A DNA stretch of 64,000 nucleotides, from the NCBI RefSeq assembly GCF_019104765.1, contig NZ_JAHRXJ010000009.1, forward strand, positions 231,298-295,297, read 5' to 3'. The stretch is from Synechococcus sp. HK05. GTDB lineage: Bacteria; Cyanobacteriota; Cyanobacteriia; PCC-6307; Cyanobiaceae. Under the pieces are notes generated by a model that was not told the origin of the DNA, ran no database searches, and saw nothing but the letters and a program-made list of their open reading frames with translations. Shown piece after piece: positions 46,321 to 53,966 of the stretch (position 1 is its first letter; every line of letters starts with the position of its first letter). The position numbers and the translations under genes are program-made.

Positions 46321-47535
46321 TTGACTTCCGCTGCCTCCCCATCAGGTGCCGTGGCGCCCCATGAGCGCGCCAAACCGCTGGCCAAGGGCAGCGTGTATCC
46401 CGCCAAGGATCTCTGCAGCCAGTGCGGCCTCTGCGACAGCCGTTGGGTGGCCTATGTGAAAGACAGCTGCGCCTTCCTCCACCAGCGCTTTGAGGCGATG
46501 GAGGCGGCCGCCCACGGCCGCAGCCGCGACCTCGACAACGAGGACGAGCTCTATTTCGGGGTGCAGCAGCGCATGCTCACCGCCCGGCTGCAGCAGCCGA
46601 TCGCCGGTGCCCAGTGGACCGGCATCGTGAGCCGCATCGGTGTGCGCGCCCTGGAAACCGGCCTGGTGGATGCGGTGCTGTGCGTGGGCCAGAGCGATGA
46701 GGATCGCTTCATGCCGGTGCCGCGGCTGGCGCGCACCCCTGAGGAGGTGCTGAGCGCCCGGGTGAACAAGCCCACCCTCTCCCCCAACCTGGAGGTGCTC
46801 GAGCAGCTGCCCGGCAGCGGCATCAAGCGCTTGCTGGCGATCGGCGTGGGCTGCCAGATCCAGGCCCTGCGGGCCGTGCAGCCCACCCTGCCCCTCGATG
46901 AGCTGTTTGTGCTGGGCCTCCCCTGCGTCGACAACGTGTCGCGCCAGGGGCTGCAGACCTTCCTTGAGAGCACGGTGAGCTCCCCCGACACGGTGGTGCA
47001 CTACGAGTTCATGCAGGACTTCCGCATCCACTTCCGCCACAGCGATGGACGCGAGGAAACGGTGCCGTTCTTCGGGCTCGACACACCCAAGCTCAAGGAC
47101 GTGTTCGCCCCCAGCTGCCTGAGCTGTTTCGACTACACCAACGCTGGCGCCGATCTGGTGGTGGGCTACATGGGCGCCACGTTTGGTCGCCAGTGGCTCA
47201 CGGTGCGCAACCCCAAGGGGCAGCAGTTGCTCGATCTGGTGGAGGCCGAGCTCGACATCGCTCCGGTGAGCAGCAGCGGCCAGCGCCAGGCGGCGGTGCA
47301 GCAGGGCATCGAGGCCTACGACAAAGCCGTGAAACTGCCGATCTGGGTGGCCAACCTGATCGGTTTCTTCGTGGAGCGCTTCGGCCCGAAGGGCCTCGAA
47401 TACGGCCGCTTCTCGATTGATTCCCACTTCACCCGCAATGCGGTGTGGCTGCGCCGCCATCACCCTGACAAGGTGGAAGAGCACATCCCGGCCTTTGCCC
47501 GCCGGATCATCAGCCGCTACCGGCTTCCGGATTGA
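46321..47535 (+). CDS. bciB: 3,8-Divinyl (proto)chlorophyllide 8-vinyl reductase, BciB type
   Basis: A 404-residue flavoprotein of the FrhB/HCAR group that reduces the 8-vinyl group of chlorophyll precursors with ferredoxin. Iron-sulfur ligands are seen in LCSQCGLCDSRWVAYVKDSCAF (C32, C35, C38 and a fourth) and in FAPSCLSCFDYTNAGADLVVGYMG. The FrhB_FdhB N- and C-terminal domains follow, with IGVGCQIQALRAV and VLGLPCVDNVSRQGLQTF. Plant homolog is 7-hydroxymethyl chlorophyll a reductase, and this alternative is not fully excluded. TTG at 46321 is the first start; GTG at 46351 is another. malQ begins on its stop. Confidence 0.88.
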   Translation: MTSAASPSGAVAPHERAKPLAKGSVYPAKDLCSQCGLCDSRWVAYVKDSCAFLHQRFEAMEAAAHGRSRDLDNEDELYFGVQQRMLTARLQQPIAGAQWTGIVSRIGVRALETGLVDAVLCVGQSDEDRFMPVPRLARTPEEVLSARVNKPTLSPNLEVLEQLPGSGIKRLLAIGVGCQIQALRAVQPTLPLDELFVLGLPCVDNVSRQGLQTFLESTVSSPDTVVHYEFMQDFRIHFRHSDGREETVPFFGLDTPKLKDVFAPSCLSCFDYTNAGADLVVGYMGATFGRQWLTVRNPKGQQLLDLVEAELDIAPVSSSGQRQAAVQQGIEAYDKAVKLPIWVANLIGFFVERFGPKGLEYGRFSIDSHFTRNAVWLRRHHPDKVEEHIPAFARRIISRYRLPD

Positions 47536-49022
47536 TGCGCAGGGCCGGCGTTCTGCTTCACCCCACGGCCCTGCCGGGAGTGCCGGTGTGCGGCAGTTTC
47601 GGCGCCGAGGCCCATCGCTGGCTCGACCTGCTGGCCGACCACGGCATCAAGGCGTGGCAGCTGCTGCCGCTGGCTCCCCCGGATGCGTTGGGTTCGCCCT
47701 ACAGCTCCCCCAGCAGCTTTGCCCTCAACGCTTGGCTCCTCGATCCCGAGCTGCTGGTGGCAGAAGGGCTCCTGGAGCCCGCCGATCTTCGTGAACTGCC
47801 CCAGGGGGGTGATCCGGGGCGCTTGGATCTGGTGCGGGCTGACCAACGGGCCGAGCAGCTGGGTGGCGCCCTGCTGCGGCGTTACCCCCACTGGGAGCCG
47901 GTGCAACGGGAGCGCTTCGCCAGCTGGCGAGATCAGCAGCGCGCTTGGTTGGTGGATCACTGCCGCTTCTGGGTGCTGCGGCGGCGCTTTCATGCCCAAC
48001 CCTGGTGGCAGTGGCCCCAGGCCTTGGCGTGCCGCCAGCGCTCAGCCCTGCGGGCTTTCGATGCGGAAGCGCACCAGCCCCTGCTGCAGGAGGCACTGGT
48101 GCAGTGGCAGTTGCAGGAGCAGTGGCAGCTCCTGCTGGATCACGCCCGCCAGCGCGGCATCCAGGTGATCGGCGATGTGCCGTTTTATGTGGCCCACGAC
48201 AGCGCGGATGTGTGGAGTCATCGGCCGCTGTTTTCGGCCGCTGCTGATGGCAGCTTGAGCCAGCAGAGCGGTGTTCCCCCGGATTACTTCTCAGCCACGG
48301 GGCAGCTGTGGGGCACGCCTGTGTACCGCTGGCCCCTGCACCGACTCACGCGCTTTCGCTGGTGGATCCGGCGGCTCCAGCGTCAGCTGAGCCTGGTGGA
48401 TCTGCTGCGGTTGGATCACTTCCGTGCCCTGGAGTCGGCCTGGTGTGTGCCAGGAGGTGATCGCACGGCTGAACGCGGCAGCTGGCGCCCCTCACCGGGT
48501 GCGAGCCTGCTGCGCCGCTTGAGCCGCCGCTACCGCGGCCAGCAACTGCCGCTGATCGCTGAAGACCTGGGCGTGATCACTCCCGCGGTGGAAGCCCTGC
48601 GTGATCGCTATGGCCTGCCGGGCATGAAGATCCTCCAGTTCGCCTTCGACGGCGATCCCAGCAATCCCTATCTGCCGGCCAACTACCGCGGCCACAACTG
48701 GTGTGTGTACACCGGCACCCATGACAACGCCACCTGCATCGGCTGGTGGCAGCAGCTCAGCGATGAGCAGCGCCATCAGGTGGAACAACTGCTGGGGCCG
48801 GTTCAGGCGCCGGGTTGGCAATTGCTGGAGCTGGCCTTGGCCAGTGAGGCCGATTGGGCCGTGGTGCCCCTCCAAGATCTGCTGCATCTGGGTGATGAGG
48901 CGCGCTTCAACACCCCGGGCACCTGCGCTGGCAATTGGCAGTGGCGCTTGAGCTGCAGCGTGGATCAGATCAGCGGTCCACTGAAGGGGTTTGGGGAGTT
49001 GGCGCAGCGCCACCAGCGTTAG
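47535..49022 (+). CDS. malQ: 4-Alpha-glucanotransferase (amylomaltase)
   Basis: A GH77 enzyme that moves alpha-1,4-glucan chains in glycogen and maltodextrin metabolism. The 495-residue protein has LHPTALPGVPVCGSFG, LLPLAPPDALGSPYSSPS, IQVIGDVPFYVAHDSADVW, then LLRLDHFRALESAW (catalytic Asp), LIAEDLGVITPAVE (general acid Glu) and GTHDNATCIGWW. The ATG at 47535 overlaps the bciB stop (TGATG). Its last 53 bases overlap the antisense end of the RodZ-like gene. Confidence 0.94.
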   Translation: MRRAGVLLHPTALPGVPVCGSFGAEAHRWLDLLADHGIKAWQLLPLAPPDALGSPYSSPSSFALNAWLLDPELLVAEGLLEPADLRELPQGGDPGRLDLVRADQRAEQLGGALLRRYPHWEPVQRERFASWRDQQRAWLVDHCRFWVLRRRFHAQPWWQWPQALACRQRSALRAFDAEAHQPLLQEALVQWQLQEQWQLLLDHARQRGIQVIGDVPFYVAHDSADVWSHRPLFSAAADGSLSQQSGVPPDYFSATGQLWGTPVYRWPLHRLTRFRWWIRRLQRQLSLVDLLRLDHFRALESAWCVPGGDRTAERGSWRPSPGASLLRRLSRRYRGQQLPLIAEDLGVITPAVEALRDRYGLPGMKILQFAFDGDPSNPYLPANYRGHNWCVYTGTHDNATCIGWWQQLSDEQRHQVEQLLGPVQAPGWQLLELALASEADWAVVPLQDLLHLGDEARFNTPGTCAGNWQWRLSCSVDQISGPLKGFGELAQRHQR

Positions 49023-49935
49023 GGGTTGGTTGCGGCAAGGGCAGCCGGTACTGGCCCGGCTGCTTGCTGAGTGGCGCCAGTGCTGCGCCGTTCCAGAGCA
49101 CCTCAGCTGCTTTCGGGGTGGGGTAGACGCTCAGCTCCAGCGGTGGTTCGAGTTGCCACACCAGCTGGCCTTTGGCGCCGCTGAGCTGGGAGCGCTGGCC
49201 GCTCTCGCTGCGCAGATTGATGGTGCTGGCTTGGCTGAGGTTGAGCTCGAGAACCCCCAGCGCCGGTGGTTCGGCTCCGGCTTGTTGGAGTTGGTTGAGA
49301 GCTGTGCGGCCCAGCCCGCGGCTGGCCTGTTGCAGGGGCCGCAGCTCGGGGAAGGCCCCGAGCAGGGTGGTGCCGGGGGCGGCGGGTTTGCGCTGTTCGG
49401 ATGCCGGCAGCGGCGCGATCGGATTGAGGCTGAGCAGGTTGGCCGCGGCCAACTGGCGTTGCTGCAGGTTGAGGGCGTAGATCAAGCCCAGGCAGAGGCC
49501 GCCATAGAGCAGGCCTCCCTGCCAGGTGCTGAACACATCGATCGAGCCCGGGGTGAAGCGCTTGAGCAGCCCTCCACCGGTGCCGCGGGGGCCGTGCTGG
49601 GGGCTCTGGGGGGGCAGCGCCACATCCAGGCTGCCGGCCGGCAGGCCAAGGTGCTGCTCGATCAGGGGCAGCATCGTGCGCAGATAGGCCCCCTCCGGCA
49701 GACGATCGCGCCAGCCTCGCTCGAGTGCTTCCAGTACGGGTGTGCTGATGCGGGTTTCCAGGGCCAGTTGCCGCAGATTGAGGCCCCGGGCTTCGCGCTC
49801 CTGGCGCAGCCGCCGGCCTACGGCCAGGAGGGGATCCTCCTGCGCATGAGCTGTGCCGTTGTCCCCCGCCCGCTGGCCGGCGCCCCGCCCGAACAGGCGG
49901 CCAAGGCGGGGCAGGCGTGGGGCAAGGCTGGGCAT
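48970..49935 (-). CDS. RodZ-like helix-turn-helix membrane protein
   Basis: A 321-residue protein. Residues ~36-110 carry a Cro/C1-type helix-turn-helix as in RodZ (LRQEREARGLNLRQLALETRISTPVLEALERGWRDRLPEGAYLR), followed by one transmembrane helix (about 145-160; LLYGGLCLGLIYAL) and a periplasmic beta-rich domain with SGQRSQLSGAKGQLVW and PLELSV. RodZ links the MreB cytoskeleton to the envelope to control cell shape. The ATG at 49935 overlaps the RsuA-type gene's stop by one base; an upstream start would overlap it more. The tail is Pro/Thr-rich. Confidence 0.8.
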   Translation of the reverse strand: MPSLAPRLPRLGRLFGRGAGQRAGDNGTAHAQEDPLLAVGRRLRQEREARGLNLRQLALETRISTPVLEALERGWRDRLPEGAYLRTMLPLIEQHLGLPAGSLDVALPPQSPQHGPRGTGGGLLKRFTPGSIDVFSTWQGGLLYGGLCLGLIYALNLQQRQLAAANLLSLNPIAPLPASEQRKPAAPGTTLLGAFPELRPLQQASRGLGRTALNQLQQAGAEPPALGVLELNLSQASTINLRSESGQRSQLSGAKGQLVWQLEPPLELSVYPTPKAAEVLWNGAALAPLSKQPGQYRLPLPQPTPNAGGAAPTPQTPSVDR

Positions 49936-50660
49936 TAAGGCCGGGGATGTGGGTGTGGCCATTCTTGGGGATCCAGGCGCCTCCAGCGACCCTCCGGCAG
50001 CGCGCCCAGCTCGATCGAACCGATCGCCACCCGCTGCAGATCGAGCACGGGATGGCCCAGGAGTTCGGCGGTGCGGCGGATCTGCCGGTTGCGCCCCTCG
50101 TGCATCACCAGCTGCAGCTGGGTGGCATCGCGCTCCTGATCGAGCCGATGCAGGGTCACCGGTTGGCTGGGCTGCCCGTCGAGGGGCACCCCACGGGCCC
50201 AGCGGTCGAGCACCGTCTGGCTGGGTTGGCCGCGCACCCAGATCCGGTAGGTCTTGCTGTGCTGAAAGCGGGGGTGGGTGAGCTGCAGGGTGAGATCGCC
50301 GTTGTTGCTGAGCAGCAGGGCGCCGCGGCTCTGAAAATCAAGTCGTCCCACCGGATGCAGCCCCTGCCCCCGGGCCAGCTCGGGCGGCAAGAGGTCGAGC
50401 ACGATCGGCCGGCCTTCCGGGTCGTGGCAGCTGCACATCACCCCGGCCGGCTTGTTGAGCAGCAGGGCCAGAGGGGGGTGCGCCGGCCGCAGGGGCTTGC
50501 CGTCGATGCAGATGGCATCGCGTTCGGGATCAGCCCGCTCTCCGAGCTGGGCGGTGCGGCCATTCACGCTCACGCGCCCTGCCCGCAACAGGGTTTCCGC
50601 GTGCCGGCGTGAGCCGAGGCCGGCGGCCGCGATCAGCTTCTGCAGCCGCTCTTCGGGCAT
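49935..50660 (-). CDS. RsuA/RluB-family pseudouridine synthase
   Basis: Makes pseudouridine in 16S or 23S rRNA. The 241-residue protein has an N-terminal S4 RNA-binding domain (RLQKLIAAAGLGSRRHAETLLRAGRVSVNG), ALLLNKPAGVMCS and the catalytic GRLDFQSRGALLLSNNG (Asp at about 108), then TYRIWVRGQP and a C-terminal HEGRNRQIRR. ATG at 50660 is used, preceded in frame by a GTG. It may target the rRNA of this same operon system, but the specific position is not clear. Divergent from the sigma factor. Confidence 0.9.
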   Translation of the reverse strand: MPEERLQKLIAAAGLGSRRHAETLLRAGRVSVNGRTAQLGERADPERDAICIDGKPLRPAHPPLALLLNKPAGVMCSCHDPEGRPIVLDLLPPELARGQGLHPVGRLDFQSRGALLLSNNGDLTLQLTHPRFQHSKTYRIWVRGQPSQTVLDRWARGVPLDGQPSQPVTLHRLDQERDATQLQLVMHEGRNRQIRRTAELLGHPVLDLQRVAIGSIELGALPEGRWRRLDPQEWPHPHPRP

Positions 50661-50705
50661 CACCAGCGCCGTGGTTCCTTCATTTTGCCCAGAAAAAAGG
50701 TGGTA

Positions 50706-50735
50706 GGTTTACGAAACACCTGAGTTTCGTAAACC
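50706..50735. promoter_or_regulatory. 11-bp perfect inverted repeat upstream of the sigma factor
   Basis: Left arm GGTTTACGAAA (50706-50716), loop CACCTGAG, right arm TTTCGTAAACC (50725-50735), ending 9 bases before the sigma factor ATG. It is far richer in A+T than the surrounding DNA and completely symmetrical. A weak promoter TTGCCC-17-TTTACG (50685-50713) would place the -10 in the left arm. It may be an operator or an RNA hairpin that affects initiation. Confidence 0.6.
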
Positions 50736-50744
50736 CGTCGCTTC

Positions 50745-51740
50745 ATGCCCTCGCTTCCGGTGATCCGTTCCGAGCGTGATGCCGCTGCCCTCGCGGGCGG
50801 CACCGACCTGGTGCGCTCCTACCTGCGGGACATCGGGCGGGTGCCGCTGCTCACCCACGAGCAGGAGATCACCCTCGGCCGCCAGGTGCAGGAGCTGATG
50901 GCCCTCGAGGAGCAGCGCGAAGAATTGCGCCTGCGGGCCGGCGGGGACGAGCCCACCGATGCAGAACTGGCCGCGGCGGCTCAGCTCACCCCCCAACAGC
51001 TCAAGAAGCGCCTGCGCTCTGGCCAGCGCGCCAAGGAGCGGATGGTGGCAGCGAACCTGCGCCTGGTGGTGAGCGTGGCGAAGAAATACACCAAGCGGAA
51101 CATGGAGCTCCTGGATCTGATCCAGGAGGGCACGATCGGTTTGGTGCGGGGCGTGGAGAAGTTCGACCCCACCCGCGGCTACAAGTTCTCCACCTATGCC
51201 TATTGGTGGATCCGCCAGGGCATCACGCGGGCGATCGCGGAGAAGAGCCGCACGATCCGCCTGCCGATCCACATCACCGAAACCCTCAACAAGCTCAAGA
51301 AAGGCCAGCGCGAACTGAGCCAAGAGCTGGGCCGCACCCCCACGGTGACGGAGCTGGCGGAGTTTGTGGAGCTGCCGGAGGAGGAGGTGAAGGACCTGCT
51401 CTGCCGCGCCCGCCAACCGGTGAGCCTGGAAACGAAGGTGGGCGACGGCGACGACACCGAACTGCTGGATCTGCTGGCGGCCGACGGCACCCAGCCGGAG
51501 GAGCTGGTGGATGGCGAGTGCCTGCGCAGTGACATGCGCGATCTGCTTGATCAGCTGCCGGAGCTGCAGGGCCGGGTTTTGAAGATGCGCTACGGCATCG
51601 GCATCGAAGAGCCGATGAGCCTCAGCTCCATCGCCCGCGAACTGGAGATGAGCCGCGACCGAGCCCGCAGCCTCGAGCGCCGCGCCCACGAAGAAATGCG
51701 CCGGCTCTCGAAGCAGATGGGGGCCTATCTGGCGGCTTGA
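50745..51740 (+). CDS. Group 2 sigma-70 factor (RpoD-like)
   Basis: A 331-residue sigma factor that replaces RpoD at some promoters. It has region 1.2 (LVRSYLRDIGRVPLLTHEQEITLG), region 2 (ANLRLVVSVAKKYTKRN, DLIQEGTIGLVRGVEKFDPTRGYKFSTYAYWWIRQGI), region 3 (RLPIHITETLNKLKKGQRELSQELGRTPTVTELAE) and region 4 (LPELQGRVLKMRYGIG, PMSLSSIARELEMSRDRARSLERRA). It lacks the long region 1.1 of the vegetative factor. In region 4.2 the usual SRERVRQIE is SRDRARSLE, so its -35 preference may differ. ATG at 50745; a perfect inverted repeat lies just upstream. Confidence 0.93.
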   Translation: MPSLPVIRSERDAAALAGGTDLVRSYLRDIGRVPLLTHEQEITLGRQVQELMALEEQREELRLRAGGDEPTDAELAAAAQLTPQQLKKRLRSGQRAKERMVAANLRLVVSVAKKYTKRNMELLDLIQEGTIGLVRGVEKFDPTRGYKFSTYAYWWIRQGITRAIAEKSRTIRLPIHITETLNKLKKGQRELSQELGRTPTVTELAEFVELPEEEVKDLLCRARQPVSLETKVGDGDDTELLDLLAADGTQPEELVDGECLRSDMRDLLDQLPELQGRVLKMRYGIGIEEPMSLSSIARELEMSRDRARSLERRAHEEMRRLSKQMGAYLAA

Positions 51741-51744
51741 GGCC

Positions 51745-52212
51745 TCAGAAAAACTGATCGAAGTTGTCGAAGTCCACGGCACTGAAGGTGCCGTTCTCCA
51801 CCTGCAGCATCAGCCGCTCCAGCTGCACCCACAGCGCTCCGGCTGTGGCCAGAGACAGCAGCAGGGCCACCAAGTAGGCGGCTCCGGCCGCGAAGCCGAA
51901 CACCTGCAGGCTGCCGCCGATGAACAGGGTGATCCCCAGCACGATGCCGCTGTAGCTGAGGTTGGTTTCAAAGCAGCCGAGGGGCAGCAGCGCGAGGCGA
52001 TCCTGTTTCCAGCCGTTCAGCTTGTCCTGCACCAGGCGGGCAAAGGTGAGGCCGCAGAGCACACCCATGGCCAGCCCCACACCGGCCACCACGTAGGGCG
52101 GTTGGAGGTAGGGCGCGAACTCCAGCAGGATCTCCTGGGCATCCAGGTCGCCGTAGTCGCCGCTGGCCAGGTCCTGGGCGGCTTCGCTCAGGTTGATCGG
52201 GGCCAGAGACAT
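51745..52212 (-). CDS. Conserved cyanobacterial membrane protein of unknown function
   Basis: A 155-residue protein with an acidic N-terminus, then helices at about 37-60 (YVVAGVGLAMGVLCGLTFARLV), 85-105 (SYSGIVLGITLFIGGSLQVF) and 107-127 (AAGAAYLVALLLSLATAGALW), and an acidic C-terminus ending FDNFDQFF. No known motif. It is convergent with the sigma factor gene (4 bases apart), and upstream is the AarF-like gene on the same strand. Confidence 0.75.
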   Translation of the reverse strand: MSLAPINLSEAAQDLASGDYGDLDAQEILLEFAPYLQPPYVVAGVGLAMGVLCGLTFARLVQDKLNGWKQDRLALLPLGCFETNLSYSGIVLGITLFIGGSLQVFGFAAGAAYLVALLLSLATAGALWVQLERLMLQVENGTFSAVDFDNFDQFF

Positions 52213-52238
52213 CGCGGTGCGTTCAGGTGGCGCCGACC

Positions 52239-53915
52239 CTAAGCGGCCAGGGGATTGAGGCGAGTGAGCAGCTGATCGCGCAGGCGCCGCACCAGGCGCT
52301 GGGGCGCAAACGTGCGGCCGAGCAGCTCGAACAGGTCCCGCAGGTCTTCGGTGTTGAGGCGGTCGTCGCGCACGAGGGTGAGCAGCAGGCGCTCTCGGAT
52401 GCTGCGGCCCTCCTGGCCAAGCAGCAGCTTCAGGCCGGCGCCAGCCACAGGCAGCAGCTCGGCCCCCACGGCGCTCTCATCGTTTTCCACCACCGCCAAC
52501 AGGCTTTCGAGCCGTTGAACCTGCAGGCGGCCATCGCGGTCGAACAGCACCTCGAGCAGCTTCTCGCGCATCTCGGCGGTGTCGCCCGCCAGCAGGCGCT
52601 TGGCCACGTAGGGATAGGCCACACGGATGATGCGGAAGCTGGGATCGAGCCGCAGCGCCAGGCCCTCCTGGCTCACCACCGCCCGGATAATCAGGGCGAA
52701 ACGAGCCGGCACCCGGAAGGGATAGGCGTACATCAGCTCCGAGAAGCGATCGGTGATCGCCTTGAAGTTGAAGGAGCCCACGTTGTCGCCCAGGGCGCCG
52801 CCGAGCACCTCTTCCAGCGCCGGCACGATTGGGGCCAGATCGGTGTTGGGGTTGAGAAAGCCCAGATCCACGAAATCCCGGGCCAGCGACGTGAAGTCGC
52901 GATTGATCAGGTGCACCACGGCGCCGGTGAGGGTGAGCCGGTCGCTGTCGCTGATCGAATCCATCATCCCGAAGTCCACATAGGCCAGATGGCCCAGGGC
53001 GCCGGTTTTGCCCGGTAGGGCAAAGAGGTTGCCGGGATGGGGATCGGCGTGGAAGTAGCCGAACTCGAGCAGTTGCTGCAGGCCCGAGATCACGCCGGTG
53101 CGGATCAGCGAGGCCGGATCGAGGCGCTGGGCTTCGAGCTCCTGGCGCTGCTGCAGCTTGGTGCCGTTGATCCAGGTGGTGGTGATCACGCGCTGGGCCG
53201 AAAGGCTGCGGTCCACCCGCGGCACGATCACCGCCGGATTGCTGGCAAACAGGCGCCCGAAGCGTTCGGCATTGTCGGCCTCCCGGCGGTAGTCGATCTC
53301 TTCGAAGAGCGAACGGCCGAATTCATCGATGATCTCGCCCAGGCCAAAACCCAGGTTGAGCGGCAACAGCGGCGCAGCCACCACCCCCATCAGCCGGATC
53401 AGCACCATGTCGCGGCGCAGCTGCTGGGTGAGCCGGGGGCGTTGCACCTTCACCGCTACCCAGGAGCCACCCACGGGTTTAGCCCGATACACCTGGCCCA
53501 GGCTCGCGGCGGCCACAGGGTGATCTGGGAACTCCTCAAACAGCTGCTCCACCGGAGCCCCCAGCTCCTCCTCGATGGTTTGCAGGGCAATGGCGTGGGG
53601 AAAGGCGGGCAGGTTGTCCTGCAGCTTGGTGAGCTCATCGAGCCAGTCGCGCCGCACCAGATCCGGGCGGGTGGAAAGGGCTTGGCCGAGCTTGATGAAG
53701 CAAGGGCCCAAGTTGGTGAGGGTGGTGAAGATGCGCTGGCCCAGCCGCTGTTGCACCTTCGGGTCGCGGCTGCCGCTCTGCACCGCCAACACCAGCGCCA
53801 GCCCCAGCAGCTGGCTGAGCAGCACCACCAGCCGGCTGATCAACAGCCAAGGACGCAGCAGCAGCCAACGCAGATCAGCCCCCGGGTCGTAGCGATGGGC
53901 GGGGCTGCTCAACAC
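52239..53915 (-). CDS. ABC1/AarF/UbiB-family atypical kinase
   Basis: A 558-residue membrane-associated protein of the ABC1 (UbiB) family, linked to quinone synthesis and, in plants, to plastoglobules. Seen: the KxGQ motif FIKLGQALSTRPDLVR, the Ala-rich nucleotide loop VAAASLGQVYRA, VAVKVQRPRL (ATP Lys), GLGEIIDEFGRSLFEEIDYRREADNAERF, HADPHPGNLF and YVDFGMM (metal Asp). The C-terminal 150 residues are helical. GTG at 53915 is chosen; the frame runs on upstream to 54290 but overlaps the divergent decarboxylase gene. Small molecule or protein substrate unknown. Confidence 0.88.
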   Translation of the reverse strand: MLSSPAHRYDPGADLRWLLLRPWLLISRLVVLLSQLLGLALVLAVQSGSRDPKVQQRLGQRIFTTLTNLGPCFIKLGQALSTRPDLVRRDWLDELTKLQDNLPAFPHAIALQTIEEELGAPVEQLFEEFPDHPVAAASLGQVYRAKPVGGSWVAVKVQRPRLTQQLRRDMVLIRLMGVVAAPLLPLNLGFGLGEIIDEFGRSLFEEIDYRREADNAERFGRLFASNPAVIVPRVDRSLSAQRVITTTWINGTKLQQRQELEAQRLDPASLIRTGVISGLQQLLEFGYFHADPHPGNLFALPGKTGALGHLAYVDFGMMDSISDSDRLTLTGAVVHLINRDFTSLARDFVDLGFLNPNTDLAPIVPALEEVLGGALGDNVGSFNFKAITDRFSELMYAYPFRVPARFALIIRAVVSQEGLALRLDPSFRIIRVAYPYVAKRLLAGDTAEMREKLLEVLFDRDGRLQVQRLESLLAVVENDESAVGAELLPVAGAGLKLLLGQEGRSIRERLLLTLVRDDRLNTEDLRDLFELLGRTFAPQRLVRRLRDQLLTRLNPLAA

Positions 53916-53966
53916 AGGTGGCGCGTCACACGGTGGGCAAACTCTAAGGAGATCGCCTGAGGGGCC

